From positions 1 to 64,000 of the forward strand of contig JAWKTV010000022.1 of NCBI GenBank assembly GCA_041398905.1: 64,000 nucleotides of DNA, read 5' to 3'. How positions within the stretch are numbered: the first letter of the stretch is position 1; every line of letters starts with the position of its first letter. The notes beneath the pieces are model-generated. The model was not told where the DNA came from, did not search any database, and worked only from the letters and a program-made list of their open reading frames with translations. Both the position numbers and the translations under genes were made by a program. Below, piece by piece: positions 1 to 8,584 of this stretch. The DNA comes from JAWKTV01 sp041398905 (GTDB lineage Bacteria > Planctomycetota > Planctomycetia > Planctomycetales > Planctomycetaceae).

Positions 1-1428
1 GATGGTGGGGTTGTACCCCAACCCGGCCTCGATGGTGAGGTCGTGGGAGATGTCGACATGGGTGAAGCCAATGGCGCGACTGGAGTCGATGCGAATGGTG
101 TCGCCCGGCTTGGACGCCTTGAGGGCGTCGTCGAAGCGGAAGAACCGCGGCTTGTCAGGTTGTGAAGTGATCTGGAACGGCTGGTCTGGCTCGCCCTCCA
201 GCAGTCGGGTGATGTCGCTGCCGAGGTTCGCCTTGCGGAGGAACAGGATGGCGAAGCTGGTGTCGGACAAGGCACTGCCGGTGCCGCCGGGGGTCCAGGC
301 ACCGGGAGTGCCTTCGATTTCACCGGCCGGATCACCCTGGGTGCGCAAGAGGACCTGCGATCCGAGATCAAACCAGTCGGTGTTGTTGAACTTGTCCATG
401 CCGAGGATGACACCCATGCGCTCGACCGACCAGAGGAAGTATCTCGATGAGCCGTTGCCGATCTGGGCGCCGTAACGGGACGCCAGCTCCAGGCCATTCG
501 AGAACACCGGATCGTCGGTCAACTTCATCACGTCCTCGCCGGGATCGGTGAACGGTTCTTCCTCGACCGGCTTCGGTGGGGTGACGGGGCGAGCGGCGGG
601 ATCGACGTTGGGATCGACGTTGGGATCGGGATTGGTTGAGGCGGGTTCCTGGGGCGTTCTGGGCTTGATCGCCGGCAGCCGCGGCGGAGTGCGACCTTCG
701 GCTTCAGCCGCCTGCAAGGCGCGAATGCGATTCGCCCGTGCGACGGTCAGGCAGAACAGACCGGCGAAGGTCATCGTGTTCCGCGAGCCCTGGGGCATCG
801 CGACATCGTACTTGTACGGCCAGCCTCCGTCCTTGTTCTGGTCACGGACGAATCGGTAGGCGACGTGGGCCATCGGATCGTCGATGTTGACACCCCAACG
901 AGACGAAACCCACAGTCCAAGCGTGGCGAACTGGGTGCAGCTGTTGTCGCCAGGGCCTTTCGGGGCGTCCGGTCGATCGCCACCGCCACTGAGGTAGGCG
1001 CCGCGCACGAGCGGACAGGTGTAGCCCCATCCGCCGTCATCGTTCTGTCCCGCCACCAGTCGGGCCGCGAGGTCGCGAATCGGATCCTTGTTGTCCCGAT
1101 CGCCGACACGCGAGAGAAACAGGATCGCGAGCGCGATATCGTACGTCTGCTTGCAGTCGAGGTAGTTGTTGTGAACGTACCGGTGTGCCTTCTCGATCGC
1201 CGGGTCGTCGATCGCCACGCCGTTTTCGATCAACGCGATCGAACAGAGGGAGGTGATGCCGATCTCGTGGCCGGCGTATTCCCAACTGCCGTCGGCGAGT
1301 TGGGAGTCAAGCAGGAACTGCATCCCGGCCTTCCGCGCGGTTTCGATCTCCTGCCGGAAGCCGCTCGCGGAGGTGGCTGAGACAAGCAACACCAGGGAAC
1401 AGAATGCGGTCAGCAGTGAATGGCGCAT
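1..1428 (-). CDS. Squalene-cyclase-repeat secreted protein (3' end outside window)
   Basis: The reading frame is open from an ATG at 1428 to the window edge, giving 476 residues without a stop. An AGGAGT ribosome binding site lies about 8 bases upstream. The N-terminus is a Sec-type signal peptide (MRHSLLTAFCSLVLLVSATSASG). Residues about 25-225 contain prenyltransferase/squalene-oxidase alpha-toroid repeats, visible as QNDDGGWGY and QNKDGGWPY motifs. A Pro/Asp-rich linker (residues about 245-285) follows, then more toroid-like sequence, and from about residue 425 a stretch (PGDTIRIDSSRAIGF) resembling the start of a right-handed beta-helix. Such repeat proteins are common in planctomycetes and usually lack the cyclase DxDD acid motif. 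I see none in the part present. Function unknown, probably extracytoplasmic. Confidence 0.75.
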   Translation of the reverse strand, partial: MRHSLLTAFCSLVLLVSATSASGFRQEIETARKAGMQFLLDSQLADGSWEYAGHEIGITSLCSIALIENGVAIDDPAIEKAHRYVHNNYLDCKQTYDIALAILFLSRVGDRDNKDPIRDLAARLVAGQNDDGGWGYTCPLVRGAYLSGGGDRPDAPKGPGDNSCTQFATLGLWVSSRWGVNIDDPMAHVAYRFVRDQNKDGGWPYKYDVAMPQGSRNTMTFAGLFCLTVARANRIRALQAAEAEGRTPPRLPAIKPRTPQEPASTNPDPNVDPNVDPAARPVTPPKPVEEEPFTDPGEDVMKLTDDPVFSNGLELASRYGAQIGNGSSRYFLWSVERMGVILGMDKFNNTDWFDLGSQVLLRTQGDPAGEIEGTPGAWTPGGTGSALSDTSFAILFLRKANLGSDITRLLEGEPDQPFQITSQPDKPRFFRFDDALKASKPGDTIRIDSSRAIGFTHVDISHDLTIEAGLGYNPTI

Positions 1429-2069
1429 CGAAAGACTCCTGAGCGAACATCGGCCGGCGATGTAAAACGGCACATCGGTGGAGGTTGATATCATGGCGAG
1501 AATTCGCCTCGCTGTCGAACCAACCAGGCAGCGGGCGGCTACTTGGGTTGCGGTCGGTGGTTGGTTGCGGCGGCGAGGCTCACGCGGAGATAGGAGCCAC
1601 AAGTTCGCAGAGGTTGAAGTTGTTGTGTCCCGGTTGCTTGGGAGCCTTGGAACTGCGGGACCGTGTCCACAGTTGGAAACGGGAAGCTGAACATTGCCGG
1701 CACAGCGATGCCGAAGGCCGAACCGACCAACGGGAGTTCCGACCTACTCGTTCATGGCAGTGCTGCGGGCTCGCCAGGAATCGCGCTTCGTACCGCGCCA
1801 CTCGATCTCCCACCAACCAGCGACTGTACCTGTGCCCTGTCGCGAGGCTCGTGGCACGTTGACACCCTGTGAGGGGCGACCCAGCATGGCGTCCTTGTTG
1901 GCGGGGGCGTTCGCCCGACAACCCGCTGACTGGGCCTTGGTCGTTCGATTGACGAATCCGCGGCCTGGGGCTTCGGACTGAATTCACAGCCTGGCGTCAT
2001 GGTCCTGGCGGCGTGCTCCCGCGCGGGGCGTTGTCGCAGTATCCCGAACCTCACTCGCGCGTCGTACCC
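1429..2069. other. Intergenic region, 641 bp
   Basis: This lies between two divergently transcribed genes and presumably holds both promoters. Short open frames occur on both strands, but none has signal-peptide, domain or ribosome-binding-site support. I see no RNA gene or repeat. Confidence 0.5.
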
Positions 2070-2987
2070 ATGGCCACGAAGGCCCCGAAGAGATCGGAAC
2101 CTGCAAAGAAGCCACCGGCGCGCCGTCAGGTCGTGCTGCCGGAGATGCGGTTCACGCGTTACGACCGCGTCAGCTCATTCATGATGGCGGTGGTGGTGGG
2201 GGTGCTGTTGCGTGGGTGTGATCGTCGCTCACTGGTTCAATATCCGGAAGCCGCCCCCGCTGGAACTGGTGCCGCTGGAGATGGTGATCGGCGGCGGCTT
2301 TGAGGACGGGAACCCGGACGAGACCTTGCAGGTCGAGAGTCCCGAGGAGCCGAATCCCAATGCGTCTCCGGTTGATGAATCGGTTGAGCAGGAAGAGTTG
2401 ATGGAGACGCTGGAGACGGTGGTCGAGCTGTCGGACCGTGCGAGCAAGCAGGTTCAGCAGGTGAGCGCGACGACCGACTCATCCGGGACACCGGGCAGCG
2501 CGGTGGGGACAGGCGGTCGACCTCTGGGAGCTGGTGGAGGCCCGGGTGCGGGGATTCCGGCGTACCAGCGGTGGATGATTCGTTCAACGAGTCGTCGGCA
2601 CCTGACTACGCGAAGCAGCTCGACTTCTTCAAGATCGAGCTGGCGGTGTTCTATCCGACGTCGGGCAAGATCACGTATGTGAAGGGTTTTTCGGGCGGTC
2701 ACCGACGGTGACTCGAAGGACAAGTGGGATGACGATCGGGTGTACTTCCGCCAGTGGGCGGAGCCCGTGAAGCGATCGATCGGGATTTGCTGAAGAAGGC
2801 GGGTGTGGACACGGCTGGCGGTCAGATCTTCCAGTTCTACCCGGACGACACGGTCCGGCTGCTCGGGACGATCGAGATTCAGTATGCGAACCGGTCTCCC
2901 AAAGAGATTCGGCGGACGTACTTCAGTGTGCTGCCACAGGGGGGCGGGTACACGTTCACTGTGACTCAGCAGACGTACTTGCGTTGA
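2070..2987 (+). CDS. TolA/TonB-like periplasmic-spanning protein (frameshifted in this consensus)
   Basis: Coding sequence begins at ATG 2070 (MATKAPKRSEPAKKPPARRQ) and continues to a stop at 2985-2987, but it changes frame about four times (near 2207, 2565, 2700 and 2755). Pieced together it is about 300 residues: a basic cytoplasmic N-terminus, one transmembrane segment (about residues 37-55), an acidic Pro/Glu linker, a Gly-rich stretch, and a C-terminal folded domain ending GGGYTFTVTQQTYLR. This topology and its place immediately before a TolQ/ExbB and two ExbD genes suggest the energy-transducing TolA/TonB-like partner. That role is inferred from position and topology; no TonB C-terminal signature is certain. 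The shifts are probably assembly errors because the protein sense is kept across each one. Confidence 0.55.
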
Positions 2988-3084
2988 CGGCGGACCTTAG
3001 TATTCGGCGAACGGTTACGGCTTCTGCGATCGTCAATGACGATGTCGATCGCCTTCAACACATCACCAAGACAACACCGGCGAC

Positions 3085-3729
3085 ATGGATACGATTCTTG
3101 AAGCCTCTGGCCCCGTCATCTACACAGCAATGGCGCTGGCGGCATTGTACGGGGTGTTCTGCGCGATCCTGATGGTTCGCAAGATCGCCCAAAAGCGGAT
3201 GTCGCCTGGGATGGCGTCGGAGTTCCTCGATGAGACTCGCGAACTGCTGCAGAAGAAGGACTTCGACGGCGTTGCCGAGCTTTGCGACTCTCCGCCGTGG
3301 TGGAGCAAGGCGGTGCCGCAGTTGGTGCTGTACGGCATCGCGAATCGATCGATCGGTCCGAGCAAGCTGAAGCTGATGCTCGCGGAGAAGTTCGAACGTG
3401 ACGTGCTGGCGGACCTGGAGTATCAGGGGGCGTGGATCACGACGATCGTGAAGACGGCTCCGATGTTGGGGCTGCTGGGAACGGTGACCGGCATGATTCT
3501 GGCGTTCGCGAAGATCGCGACCGCCGCGGCTTCGGGCGGTGTTAATCCGGCCGACCTCGCCAGCGACATCAGCTTCGCGCTGTTTACGACGGCGGCGGGA
3601 CTGGCGATCGCGATTCCGCTGACGGTTCTGGGGAGCTGGGTGCAGGTCCGGATCGGCAAGCTGACGGACGCCGTGCAGGAACAGACGACCGAGTTCATGA
3701 GCGACCTGGAGTCGGCGATGCGGAGCTGA
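3085..3729 (+). CDS. MotA/TolQ/ExbB proton channel family protein
   Basis: A 214-residue inner-membrane protein with the three-helix TolQ/ExbB pattern: helix 1 at residues about 10-30, helix 2 at about 118-145 (TAPMLGLLGTVTGMI, the conserved core), and helix 3 at about 165-190 (FALFTTAAGLAIAIPL). It should form a pentameric proton channel around an ExbD dimer and energise a TolA/TonB-like protein. It lies between the TolA-like gene and an ExbD gene, all on the same strand. The ribosome binding site is weak, and the start was chosen because it is the first ATG before helix 1. Confidence 0.9.
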   Translation: MDTILEASGPVIYTAMALAALYGVFCAILMVRKIAQKRMSPGMASEFLDETRELLQKKDFDGVAELCDSPPWWSKAVPQLVLYGIANRSIGPSKLKLMLAEKFERDVLADLEYQGAWITTIVKTAPMLGLLGTVTGMILAFAKIATAAASGGVNPADLASDISFALFTTAAGLAIAIPLTVLGSWVQVRIGKLTDAVQEQTTEFMSDLESAMRS

Positions 3730-3828
3730 TGGAGAGGGGGCGATCCCAAGGTTTGAAGCCGTGGTGATCGTGACGCTGCGTTCCGCCGGTTTGAGAGTGC
3801 AACCTTTCCCTGTCGACTGACAACGAAT

Positions 3829-4262
3829 ATGGCCCGCCGCAAGAGCAAACGTGCCGCTGAAGAGGACGATCTGGACATCACGCCGATGATCGACGTGACG
3901 TTTCTGCTGCTGATCTTTTTCATGGTGACCTCGACGATGGAGCCCGAAGGGGGCTTGAAGATTCGCCCGCGAAGAACGGGTTGGGGGTGAGCGCTGACGA
4001 AGCGGTGGTGCTGTCGATCTTCGATGATGACGGGACGCCGGGGGTCTATCTGGCGGACGGGAAGCGGGAGAATGGTCCGGTGAGCATGGAGGAAGTGACG
4101 GGCTACGTGCAGGAAGGTCTGCAGTCTCAGAAGAAGTACGTGATCATCAAGTCGGACAAGAACGTGACTTCGGGCTTCATGGAGGATGTGGCCCGAGCCG
4201 CAGCGGACACCGAGGGGGGAGACGATTTGCAGTTCTTTGTCGCCGTGCAGGACAAACGCTGA
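3829..4262 (+). CDS. ExbD/TolR-type biopolymer transport protein (one frameshift)
   Basis: It starts at ATG 3829 with MARRKSKRAAEEDDLDITPMIDVTFLLLIFF, containing the diagnostic ExbD/TolR DxTPMxDVxFxLLIFF signature with the proton-carrying Asp. After about 50 residues the frame stops, but the protein continues in another frame from about 3961 (AKNGLGVSADEAVVLSIFDD) to a stop at 4260-4262. The C-terminal part has the usual periplasmic ExbD alternation of strands and a late GFMEDVARAA helix. Joined length is about 144 residues, normal for the family. A single missing base near 3960 explains the break. Confidence 0.8.
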
Positions 4263-4320
4263 GCGCGGTTGAAGGGGTGACCCGGCGTCTTGATCGCCGA
4301 GCTTTACAAGCGAGTGATTC

Positions 4321-5259
4321 GTGCCAATTCAGTTTCGTTGCCACAACTGCAAGCAGGTGCTGAGCATCACGTCGAAAAAGGCGGGTGTGAAGATTTCCTG
4401 TCCGTCGTGCCGGGAGGAGACGCGCGTCCCGACGATGGAGGAGGTGCAGGCTGCGATCGCGGCTCAGCAGGAAGTGAAAGGCGAGTCGAAGTCGAAGGGG
4501 GCGTCGAAGCCTGAGGAGCGACGTTCGGCCGGGAAGGCACAGGAGCCGGCGAAGGCAGCGGAGAAATCGGCGGCGAAGTCGAAGGGGGCCGGTGAGCCGG
4601 CGAGTTCCGCCGGGAAGGAGTCGTTGCGAGAGCCGCTGCCTTCGGAAGGTGCCGCTGGGAGTGCACCAGACGTTGATGGCGACGAGCTGTTCGGGGAAGA
4701 GGAGCTGGTCGCTGAGGAACGCCAGTACCATTCGGTCGATCCGTCGGCCGGGAAGGAGTTGTGGTCGGCGGAGAAGCGGAACCGCGACCCCTGGCTGGAC
4801 GAGGAGGCGGACGAGGACGAGGACTTCAAGATTGGCCGGAGCGGTCTGGACGAGGGTGGTCTGGACATGACACCGATGGTCGACGTGACGTTTCTGCTGC
4901 TGATCTTCTTCATGATTACGGCGGCCTTTAACGTGCAGAAGTCGATGCAGGCAGACCCGCCGCAGCCGGAGGACGAAGGGGCGGCACAGACGATGACGAT
5001 CGAAGAGCAGGAAGAGGACTCGATCGTTGTGACGATCACGGAGAAGGACGAGTTGCTGCTGGATGACGAGCCGGTCGGGGGGATCGGCCAGTTGGGAGAT
5101 GTGCTGAAAGCGAAAGCGGCGGAGAGCAGCGGCGGGTTGGAGATGACGATCGAGGCGGATCCGCGGTGCACGGTGGGAATCATCGTGGGCGTGATGGATA
5201 CGGGGATCACTGTGGGAATGCAGCGGATCAAGCGGAAGTCGATGCCGATCGACGAGTAG
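4321..5259 (+). CDS. Zinc-ribbon/ExbD fusion protein
   Basis: A 312-residue protein from a GTG start. Residues 1-35 form a zinc ribbon with two CxxC pairs (C7/C10 and C27/C30; CHNC and CPSC). An Ala/Lys/Glu-rich low-complexity region covers residues 40-175. The ExbD/TolR signature GGLDMTPMVDVTFLLLIFF begins near residue 180 and is followed by a TolR-like periplasmic domain ending near residue 305. It is the second ExbD in this operon and probably pairs with the upstream TolQ/ExbB. The cytosolic zinc ribbon on an ExbD is unusual outside planctomycetes. A very similar zinc ribbon begins the membrane protein at 36723. Confidence 0.85.
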   Translation: MPIQFRCHNCKQVLSITSKKAGVKISCPSCREETRVPTMEEVQAAIAAQQEVKGESKSKGASKPEERRSAGKAQEPAKAAEKSAAKSKGAGEPASSAGKESLREPLPSEGAAGSAPDVDGDELFGEEELVAEERQYHSVDPSAGKELWSAEKRNRDPWLDEEADEDEDFKIGRSGLDEGGLDMTPMVDVTFLLLIFFMITAAFNVQKSMQADPPQPEDEGAAQTMTIEEQEEDSIVVTITEKDELLLDDEPVGGIGQLGDVLKAKAAESSGGLEMTIEADPRCTVGIIVGVMDTGITVGMQRIKRKSMPIDE

Positions 5260-5328
5260 CCACTGATCGAGATGATGTGAAACGAACTTGTGATGGCCGC
5301 GATTGCTCGCGGCAAACGAAAGAGAGTC

Positions 5329-8300
5329 ATGAGCGAACCTCGCGACAATTTGAACTGGGACGCCCTCGAGAAGCTCGCCGCCGATGGTGGTGAGGAAGAG
5401 CTTGACGAAGTCGAGGAGATCGATGACGTTGAAGAGGTCGACGCCGCGTCCGCTGAGGATGAAGAGAGCGGCGATTCGCGGCGCGGTCGCGGGAAGAAGA
5501 CGCTCCCCCCGCGGGCGGACGCTCCGGGAGGTGACGCGAAGGGCGGGGAGGCCGGGAAGGGTGAGGATCGGAAGAAGTCGGCCGATGGTGAGCGCACGAC
5601 GGTCAGCAGCCGGATGCGGGAGACGCTGCGTCACTCACGAACCCGGCCGGGCCAGGAAGACACGCTCCGTTCGCCGCTGGTGCTGGGACTGGGAGGTGCG
5701 GCGGCGATTCTGGCGCTGGTGGGGGCGACGTTCTATTTCATGATCGGTCGACAGACGACCGAAGAGGCGTTCAACGAGGGGAAGACCCTGTACGAGGAGG
5801 GCAAGTACGGGAACGCGGTGTCGTCGTTTACGAAGTTTCTGAATGAGCACGGTCACCACGACCTCGCGGAGGAAGCGATCCTGTATCGCAGCCGTGCGGA
5901 GGTCGACAAGCTGGTGCGTACGGAGAAGAACTACGGCGAGGGTCTGGCGAAGCTGCGCGAGTTCGTCGATCGGCACTCGGACAACGAGGAGTTGTTCAAG
6001 TCTCACACCGGCTACGTGACGGAACGGGCGCAGCAGATTTCGCTGGAGGCGGCGGAGCAGGCGGGACGGGCGAAGGATCCTGAACTGCTGACGGTGTCGA
6101 GCGACGCGCAGACGTTGTTCAAGGTGTACGCGACTCCGGAGCTGAAGCCGGAAGAAGTGGTCGCGAAGATTCTGGGAGCGCGGCGCGTCTCGGAAGCGGC
6201 GATCCTCAAGTTCAATGTGGGCAATGACGCGACGGCGGGCATTGCTGCGGCTTTGAAGAAGTCGGACACGATGGGGGCGATCTCGACCTGGCGAACGCTG
6301 GTGGGCCGCTACGCTGAGCTGCGGAAGGACGCGAAGATTCTGGCGCTGCTGCGACAGGCGCTCGATGCGGAACGCGATCAGGTCAGTATTGAGGAGTTGG
6401 GGACGGCGGCGTTGACTGAAGATGTCGCCAGTGATGTGGCTCCGCCGGCGTCGTTTCTGTTCACGCGGCGTTCGAGCACGGATGAAGTGTCCGGCGGGCG
6501 ATGCGTGCTGGCGGTGGCGAAGGATTGCCTCTACGGCGTGGATACGATCACGGGTGCGGCGGTGTGGCGGCGGGTGATCGGGCTTGAGAGCCCGTTCTTC
6601 CCGGTGATCGAGCCGGCGACCGGGGGGGCGATCGTGTATCACACGGGAACGGGCGAGCTGCAGAAGGTCGAAGTTAACACGGGAAAGCTGCAATGGCGGG
6701 TGCCGGTCGCGGACCGGGCGTCATCGGCTCCGCTGCTGGCGAACGGTCGGGCGCTGCTGCCGACGGTGGGCGGGTTCCTGTATGACATCAACCTGGGTGA
6801 CGGCAGCGTCACGCGACGGGTGAAGTTCTCACAGGGGATCAGTTCGCCGGCGCTGACACCGGATGGGACGCGGATCGCGCTGGCGGGTCGGCTGGAAGTG
6901 TTCTACGTGCTGAACCTCGCGACGCTGGAATGCGAGCGGGTGCAGTATCTGGGTGATGGTCACGCGGATGGTGCGATCCAGGCGCCGATGCTCAGCGAGG
7001 GGCCTTATCTGATCGTGTGCGAGAACAGCAGCGGCAACGACCGCTGCCAGGTGCGGATTCTCGACGCATCGCAGACTTCGGGCGAGCTGGTTGAGGTCGA
7101 CTCGGCGATGATCGACGGGCTGGTGGTGGATGCGCCGGTGATTCGCGGGCAAGACCTGTTCGTTCCATCGACGGGGGAGCGGGTCAGCGCGTTCACCGTG
7201 AGCGCGACGGCTGGTCAGAAGATTCTGACGACAGGCCCCGTCTACTCGGGTGAGCCGACCAGTCGGTACCCGATCTTCCTGTCAACCGGGCCTGAGCGGC
7301 AGGTCTGGCTGGCGAGTCGCGATGTGCGGAAGCTGCAGCTCACGGCGGGCAGTTTGACGGCGGACCAGAACATCGCGGCGGTCGGTTTCATCTCGCAGCC
7401 GCTACAGTACCTGGACCGTCGCCTGTTCGTCGGTCGTCGTCGCGCATACACGGACGCGGTCACGTTCACGCGGATGGATCGGGACACGCTGACGAGCGAC
7501 ACGCAGGCAATTCTGGGCGCGGGGATCATTGGCTTGAATGTGAAGGATGGGCAGGGAGAGACGCTCGTGTTCGCCAACGAAGCGGGGGCGATGTTCCGGG
7601 CGTCGACGGCGAACTGGACCGGCGGCGGAGTGCAGGAGGAAGCGGGTGATCGGCTGCCGCTGCATGAGGAACTCGCCGAACCGCTGTATGCGACGGCGAT
7701 CGACAAGGGGGCGGTCGCGATCGCGGCGGGCGGTCCTGAGCCGAAACTGTTCGTGGTCAATAACGTCGGTCGAATGGACCGGTCCTTCGCGCTGAACGCC
7801 GGCCCCGTGGCGGACTTGGGCTTCCTGGCCGACCGCGTGCTGGTGCCCGTGCAAGGGAAGCTGAAGCTGGTGAGTGTGGGGTCCCAGGGAGCGGTCGAGG
7901 ACTTCGTGCTGCCGACGGATCAGATATCGGATGCGAAGTGGAGTTACGTGGCGGTCGCGAACGAGACCGACGCGGTGGCGGTGCTGGAGCAGGGGGACGT
8001 GATTCTCGTTCGCTACCAGACGACGCCGCGGCAGTATCTTGGTGAGGTGACGCGGATCAGCCTGGGGCATTCGGTGCTGGTGCGTGGCGACGTGGGGGAC
8101 GGGAGCATCGCGATCGCCGACAGCTCGGGGACGGTCCACCTGTTTGACGCGGCGAGTCTGGCGGAGCCGCGACAGCGGAAGCTGCCCGCGCCGGTGGTGA
8201 ACGATCTGTACATCGCGGGTGGTGCGATCTTCGCGGAGGTCGACGGTCACCAACTGCACTGTCTAGCGATTGACGGGGAGCTGGGCGAGAAGTGGAAATT

Positions 8301-8529
8301 GCCGCTTGGCGAGAGTTCCCTGGCGGGTCGTCCGCTGGTAACGGCGGCGGGGCTGGTGATGCCGTTGCGGGATGGACGTGTGCTGCTGGTGAGCCCAGCG
8401 GACGGGGCGGTCGTCAAAACGATCAGCACCGGCCAGACGTTGTCGTCTGGCGCGTTTCAGGCGGGGAGTGACGTTCTGTTGCCGACATTCGATGGCGGCC
8501 TGCTGCGACTGACGGAAGCGTTGCCATGA
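5329..8529 (+). CDS. Membrane-anchored TPR and PQQ-like beta-propeller protein
   Basis: The preferred start is ATG 5329 (MSEPRDNLNWDALEKL), preceded by AAGAGAG; an in-frame GTG lies 39 bases upstream. An acidic cytoplasmic N-terminus (about 115 residues) is followed by a transmembrane helix (LVLGLGGAAAILALVGATFYF), a TPR-like helical region (FNEGKTLYEEGKYGNAVSSF), and then repeated propeller strands with blades such as DTITGAAVWRRVIG and NTGKLQWRVPV, typical of PQQ/WD-like beta-propellers. The propeller should face the periplasm. It sits in the Tol-like operon just after the zinc-ribbon ExbD and before a solute-binding protein. Probably a scaffold or sensor; no enzyme motif was seen. Confidence 0.8.
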   Translation: MSEPRDNLNWDALEKLAADGGEEELDEVEEIDDVEEVDAASAEDEESGDSRRGRGKKTLPPRADAPGGDAKGGEAGKGEDRKKSADGERTTVSSRMRETLRHSRTRPGQEDTLRSPLVLGLGGAAAILALVGATFYFMIGRQTTEEAFNEGKTLYEEGKYGNAVSSFTKFLNEHGHHDLAEEAILYRSRAEVDKLVRTEKNYGEGLAKLREFVDRHSDNEELFKSHTGYVTERAQQISLEAAEQAGRAKDPELLTVSSDAQTLFKVYATPELKPEEVVAKILGARRVSEAAILKFNVGNDATAGIAAALKKSDTMGAISTWRTLVGRYAELRKDAKILALLRQALDAERDQVSIEELGTAALTEDVASDVAPPASFLFTRRSSTDEVSGGRCVLAVAKDCLYGVDTITGAAVWRRVIGLESPFFPVIEPATGGAIVYHTGTGELQKVEVNTGKLQWRVPVADRASSAPLLANGRALLPTVGGFLYDINLGDGSVTRRVKFSQGISSPALTPDGTRIALAGRLEVFYVLNLATLECERVQYLGDGHADGAIQAPMLSEGPYLIVCENSSGNDRCQVRILDASQTSGELVEVDSAMIDGLVVDAPVIRGQDLFVPSTGERVSAFTVSATAGQKILTTGPVYSGEPTSRYPIFLSTGPERQVWLASRDVRKLQLTAGSLTADQNIAAVGFISQPLQYLDRRLFVGRRRAYTDAVTFTRMDRDTLTSDTQAILGAGIIGLNVKDGQGETLVFANEAGAMFRASTANWTGGGVQEEAGDRLPLHEELAEPLYATAIDKGAVAIAAGGPEPKLFVVNNVGRMDRSFALNAGPVADLGFLADRVLVPVQGKLKLVSVGSQGAVEDFVLPTDQISDAKWSYVAVANETDAVAVLEQGDVILVRYQTTPRQYLGEVTRISLGHSVLVRGDVGDGSIAIADSSGTVHLFDAASLAEPRQRKLPAPVVNDLYIAGGAIFAEVDGHQLHCLAIDGELGEKWKLPLGESSLAGRPLVTAAGLVMPLRDGRVLLVSPADGAVVKTISTGQTLSSGAFQAGSDVLLPTFDGGLLRLTEALP

Positions 8530-8584
8530 TCGTTCCGACACTTCGGATCGCAGATTGCTCACTGAGTTCCCGGGAGAACGCGAC

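Noticed and set aside
1660..1675. A GTGTCCACAG sequence resembling a DnaA box
   Set aside because: Single imperfect copy; no cluster or AT-rich unwinding region.
4177..5634. Long open frames on the minus strand across 4177-5634
   Set aside because: They are antisense to the zinc-ribbon ExbD and propeller genes, Arg/Leu/Pro-rich, without ribosome binding sites or domains. High GC content keeps antisense frames open.
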